Below, one piece after another: positions 1-12,000 of a stretch of 64,000 nt of DNA. The stretch lies in the NCBI RefSeq assembly GCF_018882055.1, contig NZ_JACVPF010000002.1, positions 1-64,000 on the forward strand, written 5' to 3'. Numbering within the stretch: the first letter of the stretch is position 1; each line of letters starts with the position of its first letter. The position numbers and the translations under genes were made by a program. The notes under the pieces were generated by a model. It saw only the letters and a program-made list of their open reading frames with translations. It did no database searches and was not told where the DNA came from. Source of the DNA: Polynucleobacter sp. es-MAR-4 (GTDB taxonomy: Bacteria; Pseudomonadota; Gammaproteobacteria; Burkholderiales; Burkholderiaceae).

Positions 1-3000
1 CATCATTAACGTATACCGCAAGGCTGTCATCAAAAGATGAGCTTGGATTAGAGTTACCAGCAATCACCTTACCGGCGGAGATATTGGCGCCGCCAGTGAA
101 GGTGTTAGCGCCTGAGAGGGTGAGAGTGCTAGAGGCGTTGTGTGTTAATGAACCAGTTCCACTCATCACTCCAGATAATGTCTGATTGGCTGATGAGGTA
201 TAGATAAAGCTACCGTTATTGCTAATATTTCCAGCGTATGAACCTGAGCCCAGAGTACCGCTGCCGCCAATCAATAAAGCACCAGCAGAAATAGTAGTGT
301 TACCGGTGTAAGTATTCGTATTGCTTAACGTTAAGTTACCGGAGCCAGCCTTAATTAATCCGCCAGCACCTGCAATCACACCAGCAAAAGTGGTCGAACT
401 ATTGTCACCAAAGGCAGTCAGGAATTTTGCTGAAGCAAGATTAATCGTGCCGCAACCTGCAAAAGCAGCAATCGTATCGTTTGATGAAACGTTATAAGAT
501 GCGCCACTAGAGACATTGACCACTGTGCTGTCGGAAAGACTGCCAGTAACAATTAGCGCACCAGCTGTGATGTTGGTACTACCGCTATAAGTGTTGGTGC
601 CGGACAGAGTCAAAGCGCCCGCACCTGCTTTAATGAATTGGGCAGTAGTGCCGCTAATGCAACCGCTATAGGTGGACGCCCCACTTTGATTAACGGTCAA
701 TGTTCGACCTGAAGCTAAAGCAAGATTTGCTGCACCACTGACATTACCAACCAAGCCGATGTTACCGGTTGTTGTATTGCTGGTAGTGAGTCCTGAGTTA
801 ATGGCAATATTGCCACCATAAATATTGATAGGACCAGCAACACTCGTATCTGTCGATACAGTTACGTTTTGAGTGTTTGTCGTTTTACCAATGGTTAAGC
901 CAGCTTTATTGCCCGTGAGTGCAAAACGAGAGTTCCAATCAAAAGCTGAACCAAAGCTAGAGCCATTGGACTGAATCGTTACATTGCCGGTGTTTCTTAA
1001 ATTGTATGTACCGTTCGCACCAATGACGTCGGCAGTGAGCGTGACGTTTCCACTTGAATTAGTAGTGCCATCACCACCAAGATTCAATGTTCCAGCATTA
1101 ACAATGCCATTACCACTTGCATTCGCAATACCAATGAATTCAACATCACCCCTGGTTGAGGTGATATTGGCTATACCACCATCGACCTGAATACCACCAA
1201 AGGTTCTAGCGGTGCCAGTACCTGCAGTTCCATTGAATGTAATGCTTCCATTAACAGTGCTGATTCGATGTACGCCACTATCGGAGTAAATATTGATACC
1301 TGCAGGATGGGAGTTTGCATCGTTATTGGCGCCGCCAATACCTACGATACTAATAGAACCATTACCTGAAGTTTGAACGACATCACCTGTTCCACCCATA
1401 TAGGCAAAAGAAACGATATCCACACCAATTCCAAAAAAGCCAGCTGCAGTAGGTGATGCACCCTTACCGCGTATAGAGATATTTCCGCCGCCCGCATTGA
1501 TTGATGAGCTATGTAGCCAGACACCGCGATAGTTAGGGGTCATACCATTCAATAGAGCAATATTGGCACCAACCGCATAACCGCTACCATCAATCGCACC
1601 GCCACCTAATGTGATATCACCACCGCTAGTGGTCAGGCTCACGCGATCCAGTGAAATCGCACCAGCACCAGAATTATCTGTATCTGCTGCGAACAAAATA
1701 GAGCTGCCATTAGTCGTAATTGCAAGACTAGAAGTATTCGTCAGAATCGTTCCAGCGGCTGCTAAGGTGATATTACCCGTGCCTGCTGCTGTAGTTGTGA
1801 GGTTTGTATTGAGCGTAATGTTGCCGCCATACAAGTTAATCGGTCCGCTGATATTAATAGCGGTACCGTTAACCGTTATATCTTTATTCGCTACGCTTGT
1901 AGCATTGCCGATGGTTAAGCCCGTTAAAGTCGTGGCGTAAGTGTAGTTAGTAGTACTGAAAGCATTCGTAAACGCGCTACCAACTGGCTGGATAGTGACT
2001 GCACCAGCGCCTGTAAAGCCACTTGTTGTAGGTGTTGCGTTATTAGTAAATACGATTGCACCAGAAGTTACATTGGTGCTGCCGGTATAAGTTTGCAACC
2101 CTGTCAGAGTTAAGGTGTTTGCTGCAGACTTGAGTAATGCTCCTGCACCAGAAATATTGTTTGCAACAGTGATATTGTCACTACGGTTAAATGCTAGGGT
2201 TGTGCCAGTACTAATATTGATATTAGAGCTTGCATTGACGCTGCCTAAAGTTCCGCCTGCACCAATTTGTAATGTACCTGCAGTGACATTAGTTGAGCCA
2301 GAGTAGCTATTACTACCTGACATCACTAAAGTGCCAGAGCCTGACTTCGTCATATTGCCAGTACCGGCAATCACACCAGCATAGTTGAGCGTTACGCTTG
2401 GATCAATGGTGAAGGTGCCATTGCTAGAACCTAATGTAATGCCACGATTGGCATTCAGTGTGAAGCTAGCAGTAGTACGCAGGGCTCCGCCATTCATGAC
2501 GATACTTCCAGGCGTTGCCGATCCGGGAGCGCCGCCCAGGTTTCCATCCGCTGAAACTAACAAGCTGCCCGCGTTTAATGTAGTTACGCCTAAATAAGAA
2601 TTAGATCCGCTTAACGTTAAGTTACCAGCTCCTTGCAACGTTAAACCACCCGAACCACTGATAATTCCTGAAAGCGTTTGATTCGCTGAGCTGTTGAAAT
2701 AAAGCGCACCGTTGTTAGTAATGTTGGCTGCATAACTACCATTACCTAAGCGCCCTGCACCACCAATAATGAGGTTGCCGGCATTAACCACCAGATTAGT
2801 GGCGAAGCTGTTATTGGTACCAGTCAATGTCAAATTGCCGCTGCCATTCTGCGTAAGCGTACCCGTACCAGAAATATTTCCTGACAAGGTTTGCGCTGCT
2901 GACGAGTTGTAAATCAAGCTGCCGTTATTGACAATAGCGCCGGCGTAAGTACCAGAACCCAAGGAACCAGAACCACTAATATTTAAGGCACCCGAATTAA

Positions 3001-6000
3001 TCGTCGTTGTGCCAGAGTATGTATTAACAGCGCTGAGCGTTGTTACGCCGGTAGTGTTCTGAATGATCGCACCGGTTCCAGAAACAATGCCGCCCAGGGT
3101 GACATTACCGCTACCACCAGTCAAAGTAAGCGTATTAGCAACGAGAGATATAGGGGCATTGATTGTTAGATTTCCAGCACCCGTTGTGAAAGAGGATGCT
3201 GCAACTAGAGCAATGTTGGCAGTGCTACTGCCGTTAATGATGATGTTGCCAGTAGCGCTTGCATTCATCACACCTGCGCCATTCATATAGAAGCCACCAT
3301 TTGAAGGTGAGCCAGCTAAATTAATAGTGACTGTGCCGTTTGCAGCATTTAATCTAGGAGCGGTATTACCAGAGGAACTCTGACCTCCCCAACCAAGGCC
3401 TAGCGAGCTGACATTAAACGTGGCGTTACCTGTTGCAGACAATGTCGCATTGGTTCCGTACTGTGCGATACCCCAATCGCCCACTGCCTGATTAACGTTG
3501 ACCTGCAAGGTGCTGCCTGACAATGCGTTCATCGTGCTATTGCCAAATAGGCCAAGCGCCCAATGACCGACAGTGCCAGTAGAGCCGTTAGCTGTCAGCG
3601 TAATTGCTCCATTTGCGTTGAGAACGGCACCATCCTCAACAACGATGGAATTTGTCCATGCTGCAGTGGAGTTACCAAGCAGATTAAATGAGGCGCCTCC
3701 ATTGGCAGTGAAATTATTGGTGCCTAAAAGATCAACAGCCACCTTCCGTGCGGATACGCTAGTACCAGCAGTGGTCGAAGTGCCCGCCAATGTCACATTG
3801 CCGCCAGCCACATTCACCGTGGCGTTATTTAAAGTAATGTAAGCGTTACTTGTTGCATTTCCAACTGTGTAACTACCAGCGCTATAGTTAAACGCTAGAG
3901 TTGCATTGTTAACAGCAAGGTTTCCAACACCAAGAGTTCCGGTTGTACCGCCATTACCCACTTGCAAGGTACCTGCTGTTACGTTTGTACCGCCGGCATA
4001 AGTATTTGCGCCGCTAAATAAAAGTGTTCCGCCGCCCGACAAAATAATGCCGGTGTCAGTAGCTGAAGTAGCCTTAACGATCGTACCCGTGACATTTAAT
4101 GTATTTCCGCTACCGATGTTAAAGACTACGCCACCAGTCATTCCAAGAGTTACATTAGTAGCACTGATCGAGGAGTTCGCAGTGACATTAATTCGTTGAT
4201 CAAGGTTGTATACACCCCATTGAGCAGCGGAATTACCAGCTAAGGTACCGCCATTTAAATTAATGCGGCCCAAGTGGAATGATCCATTATTGGACGAAGT
4301 TAATAATCCACCACTATTAATGGTTAATAGCGTTGAAGTAGTGGAAGTTGTGCTGCCAATAAATGAGTTGTTATCCCCGGTTAAGTTAACGGTACCGCCA
4401 TCATTAATATTGATAGCGGCAGCATTACCTAAACCTGAGGTTCCGGCATTAGTACCGCCGGTAACGTTCACGGATTGCGCAAAGTTATAAGTACCCGTGA
4501 ATGGCTGTGTACCATTAATTGTCAAGGTGCCGCTACTACCCGAGGCATTAAATGTACCAGCCCCAGTTATGCAGGATAGGGTTTCTGCTGCACTACCATT
4601 CCAAATAAAGGTTGTGCCTGATGCAATAGCCAGATTACCGCTATAGGAATTTGAAGCTCCCAAGGTTCCACTAACTGCAAGGGTTCCGCAACTAATCGTT
4701 GTAGCGCCAGAATAAGTATTTGTGCCGGTGAGCGTTAATGTATTAGCACCTACTTTAGTCAAGCCACCAGTACCGCTAATGTTCATAGCTTGAGAAATCG
4801 AGTCACTGCGATTAAACGTCAGCGTGCCGTTATTAACCAGATTTGCTGTAGTGATTGAGCCAGAGGTAGAGCCATTACCAATCTGCAAGGTGCCTGAGTT
4901 AATTGTTGTATTGCCGGTATAAGTGTCTTCGCCAGTGAGCGTTAGAGTACCGCTTCCATTCTGCGTTAAATTACCAGTTCCACTAATGACACCAGACAAA
5001 GTTTGTGCATTGCTTCCGTTGTAGGTGAAATTCCCAGCATTAATAATATTGGCTGCATATGATCCACCACCTAACAATCCTGTACCACCAATAATCAGTG
5101 TTCCAGCATTAATGGAAGTAGCGCCAGAGTAAGTATTGTTACCTGTGAGATTGAGGGTTCCGGCACCGGCTTTTATTAACTGTGCAGTCGTGCCACTAAT
5201 ACAGCCGCTGTATGTGGAGGCACCGCTTTGATTGACGGTGATAGCACGGCCTGTGGCAACAGTAATATTGCCTGCGCCGCTTAAGTTGCCGTAAATACCA
5301 ACGTTACCCGTTGTTGCGTTATTGGTAATTAAGTTGGCACTAACCTCGACATTAGCGCCATAAAGGGAAACCGGCCCACCGACGGTTCTCGCGGCATTCC
5401 AATAAACTGAATAGGTATTAAAAGAATTACCGATAGTAAATTGTGTAGGGGTGTAGGAGGTTCCATTAATTGTTGGATTAATCCCAAACCACGAATTATA
5501 AAAATCTTGTCCAAATCCTGCTGAATCTGACAATGGCAACACTGCAATGCTGCCATTAGTACCAATAGTTAAACCGGCCCAGCTCGCCGTATTCATTCTC
5601 AAGGTGATGTTACCCGTTTGAGTATTCAGAATGGCGGTTTGACCATCAAATAGCTGGGAACCACTAATCGTAATATTGGCGTTGGTTGAAGTAATGTTGC
5701 TACCAGCCAGCTGGCCTACAGTACCTGCCAAATAAATCTTATTGTTATTTGTAGTACTGATATTAATATTGCTACCACCAGCCAAAACATTTCCGTACAT
5801 CACAATAGCGCGATTACCAGAATTTGCAGTGCCGGTTAGCGTGACATTACCGACATCAGAAATAATATTGTTATTCGAATTAAAGTAGAGGCCTGCCTGT
5901 AATCCCGTACCGGTCAACGTAACATTGCCACCAGTAGAGCGTATTGTGCCGCCTTGCGTGGTACTGTCGAAAATAGAACGAATACCAGCATAATCAACGT

Positions 6001-9000
6001 CATAAGTACCAGAGCCAGAAGATGTACCACTCAGAGTGATATCCCCGCCAGCAGTGATATTGTAGGCGCCATTCCAGACATTTAAATAGATACCAGCCGC
6101 TGTCCCACACCCGACAATATTAATACCGCCGTTACCGGCATTCATGGTGGTGGTGCGGCCAATCAAAATAGCATTGCCACTAGAGGTATTACCCTTAATG
6201 CTAATGTTTCCACCACCAGAATAGAGCTGACCATAGCCGCTAGTGCCGCCACCAAAGGTAATAGCCCAATCCCCGTTAGCACCAACTGCACCCGTTGGAT
6301 TTCCATTAGCATCAGTAGCAGTACCGCCACCAATGATGATATTTCCGCCGCCAGAGGTTTGTGAAGTACTACCATTTGCAGTGTTTAACGTAATCACTTC
6401 ATCATCGAATTGCACGCGCCCTGCTGTGGTGCTACCGTTAGCATTCGCCCATAGAACTAGACTGCCATTATTAGTCTGAATAGTTTGTGTTCTAGCGTTA
6501 TGGATTGAGCTATTGGATTTAATGATCAATGCATTGCCAGCGCCATAGGAATAAATATTCGAATTAACGCGCAACCTCGCCTCAGAGAACAGGCTGATGT
6601 TGCCTGCACTGCTGATGTTCGTAGCATCACTCAGCAAACCGTAAGTGCCTGAACCCCTACTTGTTAAGGTGATATTTCCTGAAGTTGAGGTGACGTTTTT
6701 ATATAAGTAGAGACCGTAGTAACTAGAACCACCATTACCTGTAATCACAATATTACCGGTGGTACTGGCTACACTACCGTAAAGATCAACGCCAAATCCA
6801 GTAGCACTGCCATTGGATGATCCTGTAATCGTGATATTACCGGTAGTAGAAGAAATAGAATTAGCGCTACTATTAGTGTCCCGCGCATAGTCAAAGCCTG
6901 AATAACCCGTATTAGTTCTACCAGTCAGGCTAATATTTCCTGTCGTGGAAGTGATATTTCCTGAGTAGATGTAGACACCTTGATTGCTGGTTGAATTCGT
7001 AACACCACTCATGGTGATATCGCCAGCACTAGAAATCAGATTGAAGTTAGCATGAATATATGCTGCAAGGCTTGTACTCGATGTTGCACAAACATTAATT
7101 GCGCCAGCCCCCAACGAGCTGTTGACATTTACTGCAGCGTCAGTAAAGATGCCGTAAGAAGAACTAGAAGTACCGCACATATTGACAGCACCAGCACCAT
7201 TTGTGGTGACATTAAGCGCCGCACTGTTATAGATGCCGTAAGAAGAAGTTGATGTGCCATATATATTGGCAGCTCCAGCACCAGCTGTAGTGATAGTCGT
7301 TACGGCAGCAAAATTGACACCTGAATCAGATGCTGCTGTGCCATTTAATGTTAGTGAACCACCGGCTGTAGTTGAAATATTGGTTGCACCAGCAATATAA
7401 ACACCCTGCTTCGTGCCATTCTGCCTACCGACAATAGAAATATTGCCGCTCGTAGCTGTAATATTGCCGCCACCAAGATGAACGCCATGGTAGGCACCTG
7501 ATCCATTCGCACTAATTGCAATATTGCCTGTGGTTGTGGAAATATTAACAGTGTAAGGCTGATAGAAACCTGCCCATGCAGGTGAATTGCCGATAAGTGA
7601 GATTGACCCACCAGCCGTCGATTTAATGTTGCCCGAGTAATATGCCAAGGCAGTAGAGTTTCCCGTGCCATTTAATGTAATGTTGCCAGAGGCGGAGGTT
7701 ATGTTCGATATATCTGTGGATAAACCTCCGAAAACAACCCCGTAGTGACCAGCGGCAGGCGCAGAAACACCAGTAATGCTGATATCGCCTGATCCAGTTG
7801 AATTGAAATTCACAAAGTTGTTGTTAACGTATACAGCAGCCGACCCACTGGAACTACCATTAATAGTGATGCCTTGCGCGGTAATGCTTGTTCCGCTAGT
7901 GGCGCCACCATAGGCATTCATCTCAATACCGTATCCGGTGGCATTTGTTTGAATATTTAATGAGCCATTACCCGCATTAATTAAGGTAGCACGATTAAAC
8001 ATCACACCATATCCACCGGTACTCTTAGCATTAAGCGTTATATTTCCGCCGCCGGTATACATCTTCGTGATCGTATTACCGGAGCTGCCTGGATTAAATG
8101 CAATTGCATGACTAGAGCTGGTCACATTACCAGTTGGATTGCCATTTGCATCTACCGCTGGGCCACCGCCAAATATGAGATCACCTCCGCCAGTTGCCTG
8201 GCTTGTAGATCCATTGGCCGTATTGAAAGTCAGGTTGGCATTAGTCATAGAAATGCCGCCACCAGAGGTGCTATTAGCATTACTCCAGAACACCATAGAA
8301 CCATTGTTCGTCTGGAATGTCAGGTTATCAGCGCCAGATGAAATAGTTCCGAGAGATTTGATTAATACTTTCGAGTTAGCGCCCGTACTTCTTAAGCTAC
8401 CGCTAAGGGTAATGTTCCCACCGTAAACGGAAATATTTCCAGCGGTTGTTAGATTGTTCGCTAAAGCGATGTTGTAGGTGTTTGTAGTTTTACCTAAAGT
8501 AAAGCTGCTCAGCGTTGTGCCGAAATTCCAAATACTGCCAAAGTTCATAGCAGAACCCGGACTACTATCTTCAACCCATAAGCGATTGAAGCTGGATCCG
8601 TTGCTTAAAATACTTAAGTTACCACTTGTTCGAACGTTAATGGTGCCAGCGGTTGAAGTTCTCTGAGAGAGTCGATCACTCTGAATCAGAATATCGCCAC
8701 TATAGGCATTGGTGCCATCATAACCAATGGTGATATTGTTATTTTGGATACGAATACCGTCATCATAGTATCCGCTTGCGTTGTTGTTGCCGTAAATATT
8801 AATTGAACCAGTTTGCGAAACTACTCTTGAACCACCTACAAAGTAAAGCGCGGCTGAATCTGTTGCACTGTATGCCGTATTAGCATTTCCGGTGAGGCTA
8901 ATATTTCCACTAACAGTTTTGACCAAGCCACCATCAATACCAAGACCAGTACGCCAGCCACTAGAACTATTTGTGATGTCGCTTGTATTTCCGGTGAGGG

Positions 9001-12000
9001 TGATATTGCCGGTACTAGTTTGCAAAGTAGAGGCTGCATCGATATGTAACGCCATACCGTTTGTGTATTTGCCTTTGAGATTTCCGGCAATCTGAATATC
9101 GCCAGCAGCTGTCGAGATGGTTGTGCTTACAATGTCTATACCGTAGTTAGTGCCGCTACTTCCTGAGGTTTGATTGGATGTGGCAGCAACGTATACACTT
9201 CCGTTTCCAGTGCTGATATTGGCATAATTAAGCCGTAGCGCAGTATCATTGCCAACATTAAAACTGGCCGTGCTATTGCCAACAGTAAGGGCTGTCGCTC
9301 CTACGTAGGGCGTCCAACTAGCTGTGCCATTTCCCCCGCCCATCCAAATACCACCGCCATTGGTGCTGATGTTACGTAAGGATGAACTGTTTGAGCCGTA
9401 TACATAAATACCGCCATAATTATCAGCCTCGCTATCTGACCAGTAAACAATGCTGCTACCGTTGGTTCTGATATCAGCTCTTTGGAAAATATTGCTACGT
9501 GCTTTAAGTAAAATATTGCCAGTTGCGCCCGTCGTGGTTAAGCTACCGTTAACGCTAATATTGTTTCCATAAAAAGACATGGGGCCAGAAATATTAAACG
9601 CATCCGGAATGGCTACATCTTGAGTATTTGTTATTTTTCCAACCGTTAGCCCGCCAACCGTAGCATTCAAAACTATGTTGGATAACGAGAGGCCTGTTGC
9701 AAAGGCAGAACCATTGGAGAGGATGCTGAAGTTACCAGTCGTATTGATCGTCGAAGTTGAAAAACTCAGCTTGTCACTAGTAAAGGTAATATTGCTGGAG
9801 CTTGCTAACAGATTGCCTTTTCCGAAATCGCCACCAATACTTAGGCCCGCTCCTCCATAACCGTTAACAGAAATATCTCCACTTGCAGCGTGAAGATATA
9901 GGCGGCCTGATGAGAGCGCAGCATATGAACCGCAAGCACTAGTACCATTCAGACTAATGCCACCGGTACCATTCGCAATAGCGTCAACATTACCTTGAAA
10001 GCCAGCATAAGATGCGCTACCGTTAGTGGCCGTACCACTGATAGAGATCGCTGTAGTTGCATTACTGCTTGATCTCAGGGTTGGCGTTAAGTTTGCACCG
10101 TAATATCCAAATTCAATACCGTGACCCGAACCCTCACCACGACCATTAATTGTGATCGTGCCAGAACCTGCATCAATTAATTGAGTAACTGATGATGTAT
10201 GGCCGCCATACCAAGCAACACCTGGGGCGCCAGTTGCAGCCTTACCTTGAATAAGAATATTACCGCCACCACTATAAAATCTGAAGTCGTTGGTGTAAGT
10301 GGCTGTTGGATTCCAAGCACCAATTTGCACGCCACCCGGCACGTGATCGCCCCAGGCGCCTTCTGTGCTTGGAGCAAATGCATAGCCATCGGATGCATTA
10401 GTCCCGTTACCACCCGCCAAGGTAATGGCGCCACCACCAGTTGACTGCGATGTACTGCCATTTGCACTATTTAATACCACGCCCTCACGAATACCAATGA
10501 AACCACCATCGCCATTTGAGTCTGCCCACAAGGTAATGCTGCCATTATTGGTTTGCAACTTCTTGTTCGCATCAACAAGTACGTTCCCAAGCGATTTAAA
10601 TAAAATTCCCGAGCCATTTCCGGTTGTTGTTATGTTCGCATAGGCAACAACAAGACTGCCAACAATATTGATCGGACCAGCAATATTAACCGTATTAGAA
10701 ATTAATACCGCTTTGTTCTCAGTAGTTTTGCCAATAGTTAAACCACCCAAGCTTGAGCCTAATGTCCACGCATTAGTTAAATCAAATGTCTCAGAGAAAC
10801 TGCTTGAATTTGATTTAATCGTTAGTAGACCGCTGCTATTTGCAATGGTGGACATTCCCGAAAACCTATCAGCTTCATATGTAATATTGCTTGAGCTGGA
10901 GGTAACATTGGAGCCAGCTAGTTGACCAACAGTAGCCTGTACCTGAAGGAAGTTACCAATACCTTTAAATGTGATGTTTCCGCTAGTCGCAAATGCGTTA
11001 CCGTAAAATCCAAGCGCTCCAGCCGTGCTGCCAGAGGGGGTATTGCCAGCAAAATAAATATCTCCAGTCCCATTGACTGTGACATTGCCGCGGTAAAACA
11101 ATCCCCAATAACCATTTCCAGTTCCGGCGCTTGTACCGGTAACGTTAACACCACCGCCACCCGTTAAATTAACCAAGCCACCAAATGCGGTAATCTCCAC
11201 ACCGTGAGAGCCGCCGGTATTTGTTGAGGTGCCACTCAATAAAATTGAACCAGAGCCTGCGTTAATCGAACCATTCTTTGTCCAGGCTAGCCCCACATAT
11301 CCAGCTGCCGATGTACAGCCAATGATAGAAACGTTACCACCACCAGTAGTCATGGTGACATTAGTGGAAGATGACCCCCAATAACCAAGTGCAACACCAA
11401 TTCCGGCTCCAGTTGATGCTGCACCTGTAGGAGCGACACCTGTTCCGGTGCCACCGCCCATAGTGATGCTCCCCCCACCAGTTAATTGATTTGCACTACC
11501 GCTTGTATTGAAGGTGGTGTTATCGCCAATTTGAATAGCAGCATGAACTGATGGGGCAGCAACCCCATTGGCATTTGACCAAAGCACAATGCTACCGTTA
11601 TTGGTTTGAAAGCTAGTGCCGTTTCCAGTGTAGACAGCCACGTTTGCTTTGGCTGTGAATCCGGCACCATTACCTGAGGCTGTAATATTGGAATTAAGAT
11701 AAATAATGCCATTAGCAAGCAATGTTAAATTACCTGATCCTGTCCAGCTAAGGGGATTTGCTAAAGTTATTGCTCCGCCATAACCCCCGGCAGTGCCGCT
11801 GTTGATTGTAGTTACCGTAACATTTCCGTTATTTAAGGCAGCGGCCAATGTAGCGTTACTAATAGTGACTGTATGCACACCGCTATTAGGCGTATAGGTA
11901 CTTGAGAGGTTTGTGTAACTATTATCGCTGGTGCCTATGGTTACATCAGCAGGGTCAAGCAACCAATTACCGCCAGTGCCAGTGACTACCTTTGCAGTTT

